Below, one piece after another: positions 26,901 through 33,721 of a stretch of DNA of 64,000 nt. Source of the stretch: Bermanella sp051277445. GTDB lineage: Bacteria; Pseudomonadota; Gammaproteobacteria; Pseudomonadales; Oceanobacteraceae. Position numbers and translations under genes: made by a program. Each line of letters opens with the position of its first letter. The stretch's first letter is position 1. Below the pieces are notes generated by a model, which saw only the letters and a list, made by a program, of their open reading frames with translations, was not told the DNA's origin and did not search any database. The stretch is taken from positions 1 through 64,000 of the forward strand of contig JBNMQC010000002.1 of NCBI GenBank assembly GCA_051277445.1, read 5' to 3'.

Positions 26901-27933
26901 TGATATTCATTGGAGTGAAGTGGGTGTCATGAATATTGAAGCTGGTGGAAATAATTATTTGACTCATGTCTTAGTCACAACACCCTCCCATGAGTTTGGT
27001 CGTTTTTATCCTGCAGACTTTTTTGTCGATAATCCCAGTCAAGGTAGCTTTAGTAATGCCAATACGGGGTTTAGTTATATTGGTGAGCTGAATTTATCGA
27101 ACCTAGGTGGCATTAGCTATGCAGCTGCTCCGCAATTCGATTTTGTCGCCCGCAATGCTCAAGGCGTTACTATTAAGAATTATTTGCCTGGTAATTTTAA
27201 TAAAAATCCATTGCCGCTTATAAATGCCACCACTGGTATTATGGGTGCCGATGGCGTGAACAACTTAACGATCACTGCAGGGTTTAATAACCCAGTTGCT
27301 AGTTACAATAACGCGACGGGTATTTTCCGTGTAAGCTTAAGTTCAGATGACCATTACCGTTACGATCATGAAAGCAATGCCATGGTGGCACCGTTTACGA
27401 ATGATATTCAAATTAATATTAATGATTATGTAGATGATGATGGTGTGACGTTAACCAACAGTCTTGCGATCAATCCACTGGGTCAGGAGGTACGTTTTGG
27501 TCGCTTGGTTTTGTCCAATGCATACGGCCCTGAAACGCAATCACTGAGTCATCAATGGCAGACTGAATACTTTGATGGTAGTCAGTTTGTACTTAATAGT
27601 GATGATAGCGGTACGGTCTATGATGTTTCTGGTGTGGGTGCGATTACGGTTACGGATGTCGGCGATGTGAGCGACCCTTATCAAGCAAGCGATAGTTCTG
27701 CCAGTGGTGAGGTCAGTGATACAGGAACGTTCACCAATGGTTTGCTCAGTGTTATTTGGTCAGCACCGATTAATCAACGTTATGGTAAATTCCGCTTCCC
27801 GTATGCCAGCCCCAGTTGGTTGCAATACGATTGGAACGGGTCGGGATTCGAAGACCCAGAAGCCGACATTACATTTGGTTTATATCGTGGGCATGACAAG
27901 ATTATTTACTGGAAAGAGGTTTTTTATAAATAG
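23902..27933 (+). CDS. mshQ: MSHA biogenesis protein MshQ, large modular surface protein
   Basis: 1343 residues with a signal peptide (IIILLLLSNLSIADV). The N-terminal half is built of repeats. A beta-rich module beginning SYSNxDG and containing an I-E-(T/S)-D/G element starts at about 29, 323 and 483. An Ig-like module beginning H-I/F-S-I with a Cys about 11 residues later occurs at about 178 and 638. The C-terminal part (about 760-1343) fits the DUF6701 region of MshQ. It is probably exported and either decorates the pilus tip or acts as an adhesin; this is inference. Last gene of the operon, with a hairpin 31 bases after its stop. Confidence 0.88.
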   Translation: MRFSQIIILLLLSNLSIADVFLDNFSSTSYSNQDGDQLWSGDWIETGDDGSPSFFAPGSNISIFAGSLILSGGNNFIERRLNLAGYTQATLEFDYQELGFDNNGDRIDIYASSGASWVRVGRLRGADVDTGRFSVDISAYISNNTGIQLRTSGGLGDNDLFLIDYIRVDASPNRSNQHISISHDGSAVSCVAETITFSIHDNLDQLIPTYTGQITVSARQVVTGLTSGSWALASAANPASFIDNGDGTFSYTLTAADNGRFIMQYVFKQEGVINFDAVSGSLTEFPTEDPDLTFAATFLSEGNFRDEFSEVGSNYRDRFDSVSYSNNDGALSWTSNWIETDRIAGGSPSTGDVRITGGRLELTGNNTSFPNLIQSAIQREADLSAASTATLRFSMRSTSVEANDVASVSVSSNGGASWTVLATYTDDISNFQPFSFDITPYISSNTRIRFRIEDQSGSTCCFGPADEILQVEDIQIITNPSGSYSNNDGTLNFSGSWIESDGTGPSNGPVSIYYDALYLYGTNTQVTSLSRAMNLSPYDDALLTFDYAAIGNVDPEDQVELQVNDGSGWTVLQTITGSVSGSSSINLREYISSNTQIRFVIDDPSIGGNCCYNNNEEVFRIDNVNVEVFQISTCKGADHFSIIHSGSGVNCEAEQVTIVAKDSAGNQITDYDGEIDLSTSSAHGDWSLNTGSGVFSAIGSDAGSAAYAFSALDNGAVVMNYLNTHVETLSINVEDDLGVTETSNGATALDDPDISFARSGFKFIYATGSAPATETIPVHTSGRRLNQSYTYEPLKIRAITTDLDTGVCTSLFTGNQTIDLALQCNNPSTCNVSGTSQFTIDGNNLAKNPNAGVTAYTPITLNFSSNSTADLPNSVYSDAGAVSLYARLLQAGEAIVGSSQVMEFTPAGFCTTTSEADFACSGPDYWDCSRFKQAGENFAVSVTAQGWRADGDGDFCDNNFLLPSFQNSVSLSNKLISPSAGDAGALSLNTVSLISGRFDGDIHWSEVGVMNIEAGGNNYLTHVLVTTPSHEFGRFYPADFFVDNPSQGSFSNANTGFSYIGELNLSNLGGISYAAAPQFDFVARNAQGVTIKNYLPGNFNKNPLPLINATTGIMGADGVNNLTITAGFNNPVASYNNATGIFRVSLSSDDHYRYDHESNAMVAPFTNDIQININDYVDDDGVTLTNSLAINPLGQEVRFGRLVLSNAYGPETQSLSHQWQTEYFDGSQFVLNSDDSGTVYDVSGVGAITVTDVGDVSDPYQASDSSASGEVSDTGTFTNGLLSVIWSAPINQRYGKFRFPYASPSWLQYDWNGSGFEDPEADITFGLYRGHDKIIYWKEVFYK

Positions 27934-27964
27934 GACGGTTATCCTTTTTTTGATGAATCATATA

Positions 27965-27990
27965 ACTCGAAGCCTCATTAGGCTTCGAGT
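27965..27990. terminator. Inverted repeat between mshQ and ntrC
   Basis: ACTCGAAGCCT, loop CATT, AGGCTTCGAGT: a perfect 11-bp stem between convergent genes. T runs are weak on both sides, so it may be a bidirectional but imperfect terminator or a transcript-end stabiliser. Confidence 0.65.
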
Positions 27991-28011
27991 CTTTGAACTA
28001 ACCGTTGTCGG

Positions 28012-29436
28012 TTAATCCATTTCTTCCTCTTCTGGGGTTTCTTCCATACCCAATTCTTTGATTTTACGCGTTAAGGTGTTGCGTCCCCATCCTAATAAAA
28101 TAGAGGCATCGCGACGACGACCTGCGGTATGTTTCAGCGCGGTTTCGATCATGATGCGTTCAAAGATTGGCACCGCGGTATCCAATACGCTTTTCTTGCC
28201 TTGCGCTAATTGTTGGTCAGCCCAGTTGCGTAAAGCTTGTTCCCAATTATTACTGGTGGTTGCTTTCTCTTCTTGATTGAGTAACTCAGGGGGAAGGTCA
28301 TTGATATGCACTTCACGGCCGGAGGCCATAACCGTAATCCAGCGGCAGGTATTTTCTAACTGACGCACGTTACCTTGCCAAGGAAGAGTGCATAAGTACT
28401 CCTCTGTATCGCTTTTCAATACTTTGGCTTCAACACCCAGCTCATCCGCCGCGCGATTTAAGAAGTGGTGTAACAGGCGTGGCACATCTTCACGGCGTTC
28501 TGATAGCGCCGGCAAATGAATACGAATGACATTTAAACGGTGGAATAAATCTTCACGGAAGCTGCCCGCTTTCACTAGGCCTTCAAGGTCTTGGTGAGTC
28601 GCGGCAATAATACGGACATTCACCTTAACAGGCGTGCTTCCGCCGACGCGATAAAACTCACCGTCTGCTAATACACGTAATAGTCGAGTTTGAGTGTCAG
28701 CCGGCATGTCACCAATTTCATCTAAAAACAGGGTTCCGCCATCAGCCTGTTCAAAGCGACCACGGCGTTGACCACCTGCGCCTGTGAACGAGCCTTTTTC
28801 GTGACCAAATAATTCACTTTCGATTAAGTCTTTTGGAATCGCAGCCATGTTGAGTGCAACAAAAGGATGTTCACTTCGTGGGCTATGCTTATGAAGTGCA
28901 TGTGCTACAAGCTCTTTACCGGTACCCGATTCACCATTAATGAGGACTGTGATGTTTGAGTGGCTTAAGCGACCAATGGCACGAAACACTTCCTGCATGG
29001 CAGGCGCTTCACCGATAATCTCTGTGTGTTGATAAGGCTCAGCGGGTTCAGCTTGGCTCACAGACATGGTTTCATGTTTGTGAGCAATGGCACGCTTGAT
29101 AAGACTGACGGCTTCATCCACATCGAATGGTTTTGGCAGGTACTCAAACGCACCTTTTTGATAAGAGGTAACCGCACTGTCTAAGTCGCTATGCGCCGTC
29201 ATGATAATCACAGGGATATTGGGATCAACTTGATGAATTTGGTTTAGTAAGGTTAAACCATCAATACCAGGCATGCGCACATCACTGATGATCGCATCTG
29301 GAATTTCACGGTTTAGAGCACTAATGACTTTGTCGCCATTTTCAAACGATTGGCTTTCAATATTGTCTTGCTCGAGGGCTTTTTCTAATACCCAGCGTAT
29401 AGAGCGATCGTCGTCAATAATCCAAACTTTATTCAT
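28012..29436 (-). CDS. ntrC: Nitrogen regulation response regulator NtrC
   Basis: 474 residues: receiver domain with the phosphorylated Asp at about 52 (IISDVRMPG), sigma-54 AAA+ domain with Walker A GESGTGKE, the sigma-54 contact loop GSFTGA (Ser in the second position of the usual GAFTGA) and FLDEIGDMP, and a Fis-type helix-turn-helix at the C-terminus (RRDASILLGWGRNTLTRKIK). When phosphorylated by NtrB it activates sigma-54 promoters under nitrogen limitation. It starts 15 bases after ntrB. Confidence 0.96.
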   Translation of the reverse strand: MNKVWIIDDDRSIRWVLEKALEQDNIESQSFENGDKVISALNREIPDAIISDVRMPGIDGLTLLNQIHQVDPNIPVIIMTAHSDLDSAVTSYQKGAFEYLPKPFDVDEAVSLIKRAIAHKHETMSVSQAEPAEPYQHTEIIGEAPAMQEVFRAIGRLSHSNITVLINGESGTGKELVAHALHKHSPRSEHPFVALNMAAIPKDLIESELFGHEKGSFTGAGGQRRGRFEQADGGTLFLDEIGDMPADTQTRLLRVLADGEFYRVGGSTPVKVNVRIIAATHQDLEGLVKAGSFREDLFHRLNVIRIHLPALSERREDVPRLLHHFLNRAADELGVEAKVLKSDTEEYLCTLPWQGNVRQLENTCRWITVMASGREVHINDLPPELLNQEEKATTSNNWEQALRNWADQQLAQGKKSVLDTAVPIFERIMIETALKHTAGRRRDASILLGWGRNTLTRKIKELGMEETPEEEEMD

Positions 29437-29451
29437 GGCTAAGTCCCAATG

Positions 29452-30564
29452 TTAAAATATATTTTTCTGAGTTTGAGCAGTGTAATCAGTTTGACTGAGC
29501 TCTAACGGCAGATAGATAGAGAATTTCGTTTTACCAGGTTCACTATCGCATTCGATAATGCCCTGGTGTTGATTAATAATGGACTGTGCAATGGATAACC
29601 CTAATCCTGTACCCTCTGCTCGTCCGCTGACCATAGGAAAAAATAAACTTTCTCGGATGTTGTCTGGAATCCCCGGACCATTATCAATAATACTTAAATG
29701 CAATACTAAGCGGTGCTTGGTATGGCCAATAGTAAACTGACGAATGGCACGTGTTCTAAGTGTAATATTCGGAAATTCGTGTTCATCTTTTTGCGCTAAT
29801 AATGCTTGCATAGCATTACGTGTAATATTCAGTACGACTTGTATTAATTGTTCTTTGTCAGCTAAGAATTCAGGAATACTTGGGTCATAATCACGACGTA
29901 ATTTTAAGGCGCCATCCGCTTCAACACTGATAAGGCTGTGAACGCGCTCTAATACTTCATGAATATTGGTTTCAATACGCTCAAGCAATTTATTGGGCCC
30001 AAGCATTTTGTCCACCAGGTTTCTTAGACGGTCTACTTCTTCGATAATAATATGGGTGTATTCTTTTAATTCGTCTTTTTCTAACATGCGCTCAAGCAAT
30101 TGTGCACTGCCTCGAATTCCCCCGAGAGGGTTCTTAATTTCGTGAGCCATGCCTCTTACTAATGCTTGGGTGGTGGCTTGAGCCGTGATCAACTCTTCTT
30201 CACGGCTAATGCGTAATAAGCGGTCTCGAGGGTGCATCTCAACCACTAAACAAATGGTTTTTTCAAACTCCACAGGGCTGACGCTGTAATCCAATGTGAT
30301 GACTTGCTGGTTCATTAGGCGCACTTCAGCTTCACGTTTGGTAAATGACGTTTCTTGCTCTAAGGAATTCTCCAAGGTTTGCAAATCTTGGTGAATATCA
30401 AGGAACACCGCTTCCGCTGACATACCCACGCAGCGGCGGCCGCTTACTTGTAATAAGGCTTCTGCTGCTGGGTTTAGGTAGCGCACAGTTAATGCTTCAT
30501 CCAGCACTAAGATTGAGCTGTCTAGATGATTAATGAGTTGCTTATAAAAAACGAAATCGGCCAT
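29452..30564 (-). CDS. ntrB: Nitrogen regulation sensor kinase NtrB
   Basis: 370 residues: a PAS domain (about 8-110), a dimerisation/H-box MAHEIKNPLGGIRG with His at about 141, and an HATPase domain with NITRNAMQAL (N box), DNGPGIP and GTGLGLSIAQ. There is no membrane segment, so it is cytoplasmic and controlled by PII. It phosphorylates and dephosphorylates NtrC. The upstream region carries a sigma-54 promoter and an NtrC site, so the pair is probably autoregulated. Confidence 0.95.
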   Translation of the reverse strand: MADFVFYKQLINHLDSSILVLDEALTVRYLNPAAEALLQVSGRRCVGMSAEAVFLDIHQDLQTLENSLEQETSFTKREAEVRLMNQQVITLDYSVSPVEFEKTICLVVEMHPRDRLLRISREEELITAQATTQALVRGMAHEIKNPLGGIRGSAQLLERMLEKDELKEYTHIIIEEVDRLRNLVDKMLGPNKLLERIETNIHEVLERVHSLISVEADGALKLRRDYDPSIPEFLADKEQLIQVVLNITRNAMQALLAQKDEHEFPNITLRTRAIRQFTIGHTKHRLVLHLSIIDNGPGIPDNIRESLFFPMVSGRAEGTGLGLSIAQSIINQHQGIIECDSEPGKTKFSIYLPLELSQTDYTAQTQKNIF

Positions 30565-30593
30565 AAATTACTTTTCCTAGGTAGTGGCCATGT

Positions 30594-30609
30594 AGCAAGA
30601 AGCAAGCCA
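30594..30609 (-). promoter_or_regulatory. Sigma-54 promoter of ntrBC
   Basis: The minus strand reads TGGCTTGCTTCTTGCT: GG at -24 and GC at -12 with the required spacing and a TTGCT -12 box (consensus TGGCACG-N4-TTGCW). Expected transcription start is near 30583, about 20 bases before the ntrB ATG, with AGGAAAA as ribosome-binding site between. The pattern match is mine; no score was computed. Confidence 0.65.
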
Positions 30610-30703
30610 TATTGTTTTTGCACTGATATAGCCAAGCAGCCCCATGAATACGGAGGTTTTCGGCCAGTTAAAGGTGCGAGACTGGACTTTACTGAATACT
30701 ATA

Positions 30704-30718
30704 GCACCATAATGGTGC
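30704..30718. promoter_or_regulatory. Palindromic NtrC binding site upstream of ntrB
   Basis: GCACCATAATGGTGC is a near-ideal NtrC site (dyad GCACCA/TGGTGC). It lies about 130 bases upstream of the expected ntrBC start, a normal enhancer distance, and just behind the stop of the DUF4124 gene. Confidence 0.75.
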
Positions 30719-30730
30719 GCAGTGTTCTTA

Positions 30731-31249
30731 TTAGGTGCGGGGGCGATTCAAGATGGATGGACGCTGTACGTGTATGCGACGCTTGGGACTAGAGATAAGT
30801 AGCTTTCCTTGATCCTTGATTAGGACTTGTAATAGGTGAGAGCCGCGGTTTAGGTTGTCTAGTTGGAATTGAAGCTGTGCCCCGGTTTTTACGGGCTGAC
30901 CGTTAAGCAGCAGCGTGATTTCATGCTTAGGTTGCAGTTCAGGCTGAATATGAACCTGAATAGTGGCCTTTCCAGCGTAGCCTGAGGTAATCATGTGGTC
31001 TTCTTTGGGGCTAATAATTTCTAATAATCGATAACCTTTAAAACCATCAGGTTCTTCTTCTTGCGGCTTTTCTTGTTTTTGCACCATTTTGGGCATTTTT
31101 ACTTCTTGCAAAGCCGGTAGATCAGCTTTGTCAGCATTGGCTGGAGGTTCGTCTCCGTATACGCGCACCCCTTGTTCATTGATCCAGGTATACACTTGGG
31201 CGAGGCTTGTCAGTGGCAATAGGGTAATAAGCAGTAATAAGACTTTCAT
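30731..31249 (-). CDS. DUF4124 domain-containing exported protein
   Basis: 172 residues. Signal peptide KVLLLLITLLPLTSLAQ, then the DUF4124 pattern VYTWINEQGVRVYGDEPP (about 19-36). A Lys/Pro/Glu-rich linker and a second beta domain (about 75-160) containing TLLLNGQPVKTGAQLQFQLD resemble an Ig-like fold. Periplasmic, function unknown. Its place between glnA and ntrB is also found in Pseudomonas. It has its own upstream region of about 400 bases shared with the glnA repeats. Confidence 0.85.
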   Translation of the reverse strand: MKVLLLLITLLPLTSLAQVYTWINEQGVRVYGDEPPANADKADLPALQEVKMPKMVQKQEKPQEEEPDGFKGYRLLEIISPKEDHMITSGYAGKATIQVHIQPELQPKHEITLLLNGQPVKTGAQLQFQLDNLNRGSHLLQVLIKDQGKLLISSPKRRIHVQRPSILNRPRT

Positions 31250-31466
31250 AGATGACTCTCTGTTATGGCCTCTACTGTATCGGGTTTTGTTTTGACTTGC
31301 AGGTCTATTTATTGAAATTGGGAAGGGGTTAGCATGGCCCTGTTATTCGTGTCTTGTGTTTCGCCTTTTCACTACTGCTCATTTCTGAAAGTCATACGCA
31401 GTAGTATCGATGGTACTCAACTGGGTCATGGGTCGAATGTTGAGTTCAACGCCTTTGTTTACCCAT

Positions 31467-31494
31467 AAAAAAAGCAGCCCGTAGGCTGCTCCTT
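31467..31494 (-). terminator. Second terminator behind glnA (repeat copy)
   Basis: Minus strand: AGCAGCC, loop TACG, GGCTGCT and a T run. It is the same hairpin as at 31594-31621, 127 bases further on. Confidence 0.85.
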
Positions 31495-31593
31495 TTTACT
31501 ACCGATAATTTCTAAAAATTATACGCAGTAGTATCGATGGTACTCAATTGGATCATGGGTCGAGGGTTGTGCTCAACGCCTTTGTTTACCCAT

Positions 31594-31621
31594 AAAAAAA
31601 GCAGCCCGTAGGCTGCTCCTT
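31594..31621 (-). terminator. Rho-independent terminator of glnA
   Basis: Minus strand: GGAGCAGCC, TACG loop, GGCTGCT and seven T, about 27 bases after the glnA stop. The UACG-type tetraloop is a stable form. Confidence 0.92.
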
Positions 31622-31645
31622 TTTACTACCGATAATTTCGAAAAA

Positions 31646-33052
31646 TTATACAGAGTAGTATAGATCGTACTCAACTGGGTGAGTTGTATGCTCAACGCGA
31701 TACACTTCTTCCATTTTAAGTTCGATGTAAGCATCGATCATGTCTTGAGTGAATACGCCACCTTCAGTTAAGAAAGCGCAGTCTTCTTTAAGACAAGCTA
31801 GAGCTTCACGTAGGCTACCTGCCACTTGTGGGATCTTAGCAGCTTCTTCAGCTGGTAGGTCGTACAAGTCTTTATCCGCTGCATCGCCAGGGTGAATCTT
31901 GTTTTTAACACCATCGATACCCGCCATTAGCATTGCAGAGAATGCTAGGTATGGGTTAGCGATTGGGTCAGGGAAACGTGCTTCGATACGCTTGCCTTTA
32001 GGGCTTGCAACGTAAGGAATACGGATAGAAGCAGAACGGTTACGTGCAGAGTACGCAAGCATTACAGGGGCTTCAAAACCAGGGATCAAACGCTTGTAAG
32101 AGTTAGTACCTGGGTTGGTGAATGCGTTAAGCGCTTTAGCGTGCTTGATGATACCGCCGATGTAGAAAAGAGCGGTTTCAGAAAGACCAGCGTACTCGTC
32201 ACCAGCAAACATGTTCTCGCCATCTTTCCAGAAAGATTGGTGAACGTGCATACCAGAACCGTTGTCACCAACGATTGGCTTAGGCATGAAAGTAGCTGTT
32301 TTGCCGTATGCGTGAGCAACGTTGTGAACAACGTACTTAAGCATTTGCACTTCATCAGCTTTCTTAACTAGGGTGTTGAATTTAACACCGATTTCGTTTT
32401 GGTTAGCTGTTGCTACTTCGTGGTGATGCACTTCAACGTCAAGGCCGATTGCCATCATGGTGTTACACATTGCAGCACGCATGTCGTGAGAGCTATCTAC
32501 TGGTGGTACTGGGAAGTAACCGCCTTTAACGCGAGGACGGTGACCCATGTTACCGCCTTCGATTGAATTCGCAGAGTTCCAAGAACCTTCTTCAGAGTTA
32601 ACTTTGTAGAAAGCACCAGAAATGTCAGCACCGAATTTCACGTCATCAAAGATGAAGAATTCAGGTTCTGGACCGAAGAACGCAGTGTCACCAAGGCCAG
32701 TAGACTGAAGGAATTCTTCAGCACGTTTTGCAACAGAACGTGGATCACGCTCGTAACCTTGCATGGTGCTAGGCTCGATGATGTCACAACGCAAGATTAG
32801 CGTAGCATCTTCTGTGAATGGGTCTAGGAAACAAGTGGTGTCGTCTGGCAATAGAATCATGTCTGATTCATTGATGCCCTTCCAACCAGCGATTGAAGAG
32901 CCATCGAACATTTGTCCAGTTTCAAAAAATTCGGCGTCAACGTAAGAAGCAGGGATAGAAACGTGCTGCTCTTTACCTTTAGTGTCCGTGAAGCGTAGGT
33001 CAACCCACTTCACATCATTGTCTTTAATAAGCTTCAGAGTATTCTCTGACAT
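31646..33052 (-). CDS. glnA: Glutamine synthetase type I
   Basis: 468 residues from ATG 33052 (MSENTLKLI), against 469 in E. coli. Makes glutamine from glutamate, ammonia and ATP. Seen: FDGSSIAGW, GPEPEFFIFDDV, VEVHHHEVATANQNEIG, NGSGMHVHQSFW, RIPYVASPKGKRIEARFPD and the adenylylation loop DLYDLPAEE with its Tyr near 400, so GlnE control is likely. GGAG sits 10 bases before the ATG; a TTG 12 bases earlier is less likely. Upstream are a sigma-54 promoter and two NtrC sites. Confidence 0.98.
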   Translation of the reverse strand: MSENTLKLIKDNDVKWVDLRFTDTKGKEQHVSIPASYVDAEFFETGQMFDGSSIAGWKGINESDMILLPDDTTCFLDPFTEDATLILRCDIIEPSTMQGYERDPRSVAKRAEEFLQSTGLGDTAFFGPEPEFFIFDDVKFGADISGAFYKVNSEEGSWNSANSIEGGNMGHRPRVKGGYFPVPPVDSSHDMRAAMCNTMMAIGLDVEVHHHEVATANQNEIGVKFNTLVKKADEVQMLKYVVHNVAHAYGKTATFMPKPIVGDNGSGMHVHQSFWKDGENMFAGDEYAGLSETALFYIGGIIKHAKALNAFTNPGTNSYKRLIPGFEAPVMLAYSARNRSASIRIPYVASPKGKRIEARFPDPIANPYLAFSAMLMAGIDGVKNKIHPGDAADKDLYDLPAEEAAKIPQVAGSLREALACLKEDCAFLTEGGVFTQDMIDAYIELKMEEVYRVEHTTHPVEYDLYYSV

Positions 33053-33145
33053 GGTGCTCTCCAATGGTAGAAGACGATTTGCGTCTGATTATTTTACGAT
33101 TGCTCTTAGTTAGGAGCTTGCACGTGGTGCACTGCTCGAACATAG

Positions 33146-33161
33146 AGCAAAACGCATGCCA
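33146..33161 (-). promoter_or_regulatory. Sigma-54 promoter of glnA
   Basis: Minus strand TGGCATGCGTTTTGCT matches the -24/-12 consensus TGGCACG-N4-TTGCW with exact GG-to-GC spacing. The expected start is near 33135, giving an 83-base leader before the glnA ATG. Confidence 0.82.
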
Positions 33162-33224
33162 GTCATTATCAAGGTGATATAGCAGGCTTTTTAAGGCGCT
33201 CAGAGCGTGATCTCAATATGCCTT

Positions 33225-33241
33225 TGTCTCATATTAGTGCA
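33225..33241. promoter_or_regulatory. NtrC binding site, glnA proximal
   Basis: TGTCTCATATTAGTGCA matches 12 of 17 positions of the E. coli glnA site TGCACTATATTGGTGCA, with one strong half-site. It is about 100 bases upstream of the expected start. Confidence 0.6.
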
Positions 33242-33255
33242 AATGACGAAAGTCG

Positions 33256-33272
33256 TGCTCTAATTTGGTGCT
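33256..33272. promoter_or_regulatory. NtrC binding site, glnA distal
   Basis: TGCTCTAATTTGGTGCT matches 13 of 17 positions of TGCACTATATTGGTGCA. It starts 31 bases from the other site, three helical turns, like the paired NtrC enhancer in front of E. coli glnA. Confidence 0.68.
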
Positions 33273-33468
33273 AAAACGAAATAAATTTGTCTGTTCTAGC
33301 CATGCCACCCCATAAGGCTTGCACATTATAGGTTCAACTCCTCGGTGAAGATAGCCAGATTATGCCTGCTAGCAGGTCATTTTCAGGTAAATCACCTTAT
33401 TGTGTGTTTTTTGCACAAAAAAACACTTTTTTATCGGGGTTTTCATAGCTTGCGTGGCATTAGATGGC

Positions 33469-33474
33469 TATAAT
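33469..33474 (+). promoter_or_regulatory. Likely -10 element of the typA promoter
   Basis: A perfect TATAAT. The -35 is poor (TTGCGT is only 13 bases upstream), so the start may depend on an activator or the extended upstream TGG. Transcription from here would give a leader of about 240 bases before typA. Confidence 0.45.
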
Positions 33475-33527
33475 CGCCGCCTAAATTTTGAGGCAGTCTC
33501 CTTGCAGCGTATTTTTAGGTTCTGATT

Positions 33528-33617
33528 ATGAACCATAAAGATGCAGTGACATTCAAAGGGGGATTTCGGGTTTTACCTTTTAGTGAAGCGAAATGGGCAG
33601 ACCACACGATGGCCTGA
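33528..33617 (+). CDS. Possible 29-residue leader peptide upstream of typA
   Basis: ATG to TGA frame encoding a peptide that begins MNHKDAVTFKGGFR and ends WADHTMA, with a TTAGGT about 9 bases before the ATG. It lies inside the probable typA leader. It is short enough to be chance. I do not recognise it. Confidence 0.25.
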   Translation: MNHKDAVTFKGGFRVLPFSEAKWADHTMA

Positions 33618-33644
33618 CCGGTTTTGACACCCCTCGAGTTGAAT

Positions 33645-33683
33645 GCGCAACCCACTGCAAATTGCGCCGTGCAGTTTTATTTT
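33645..33683 (+). promoter_or_regulatory. Two mutually exclusive stems, terminator-like, before typA
   Basis: GCGCAA (33645-33650) can pair with TTGCGC (33662-33667), or ACTGCA (33654-33659) can pair with TGCAGT (33670-33675). The second stem is followed by TTTATTTT. The stems overlap, so only one can form. Both are short (6 bp), so function is uncertain. Confidence 0.3.
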
Positions 33684-33721
33684 CTAGGCATGTTAAAAGC
33701 AAGGCCTGACAGGACACATAT

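Larger units (their letters stand above)
31250..31645. other. Intergenic region between the DUF4124 gene and glnA
   Basis: This 396-base stretch holds the promoter region of the DUF4124 gene (31250-31390, nothing clearly readable) and two extra copies of a 127-bp unit (see repeat). I see no intact gene in it. Confidence 0.7.
31394..31700. repeat. Three-copy 127-bp tandem repeat of the glnA 3' end plus terminator
   Basis: The unit begins at 31394, 31521 and 31648, exactly 127 bases apart. Copy 3 is the real end of glnA. Copies 1 and 2 keep a degraded version of the last codons: read on the minus strand, copy 1 ends HDPVEYHRYYCV-stop and copy 2 HDPIEYHRYYCV-stop, against HPVEYDLYYSV-stop in glnA. 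Each extra copy is followed by the same AGCAGCC/GGCTGCT terminator. Copies 1 and 2 are closer to each other than to glnA. Confidence 0.9.
33053..33721. other. Intergenic region between glnA and typA
   Basis: 669 bases. The half next to glnA holds a sigma-54 promoter and two NtrC sites. The half next to typA holds a likely sigma-70 promoter, a 29-codon open frame and two competing hairpins. There is no thiI gene here, although I recall one between typA and glnA in Pseudomonas. Confidence 0.7.

Noticed and set aside
31394..31645. A second glutamine synthetase gene
   Set aside because: Only about 20 degraded C-terminal codons are present in each copy; the frame breaks upstream, so this is a repeat remnant.
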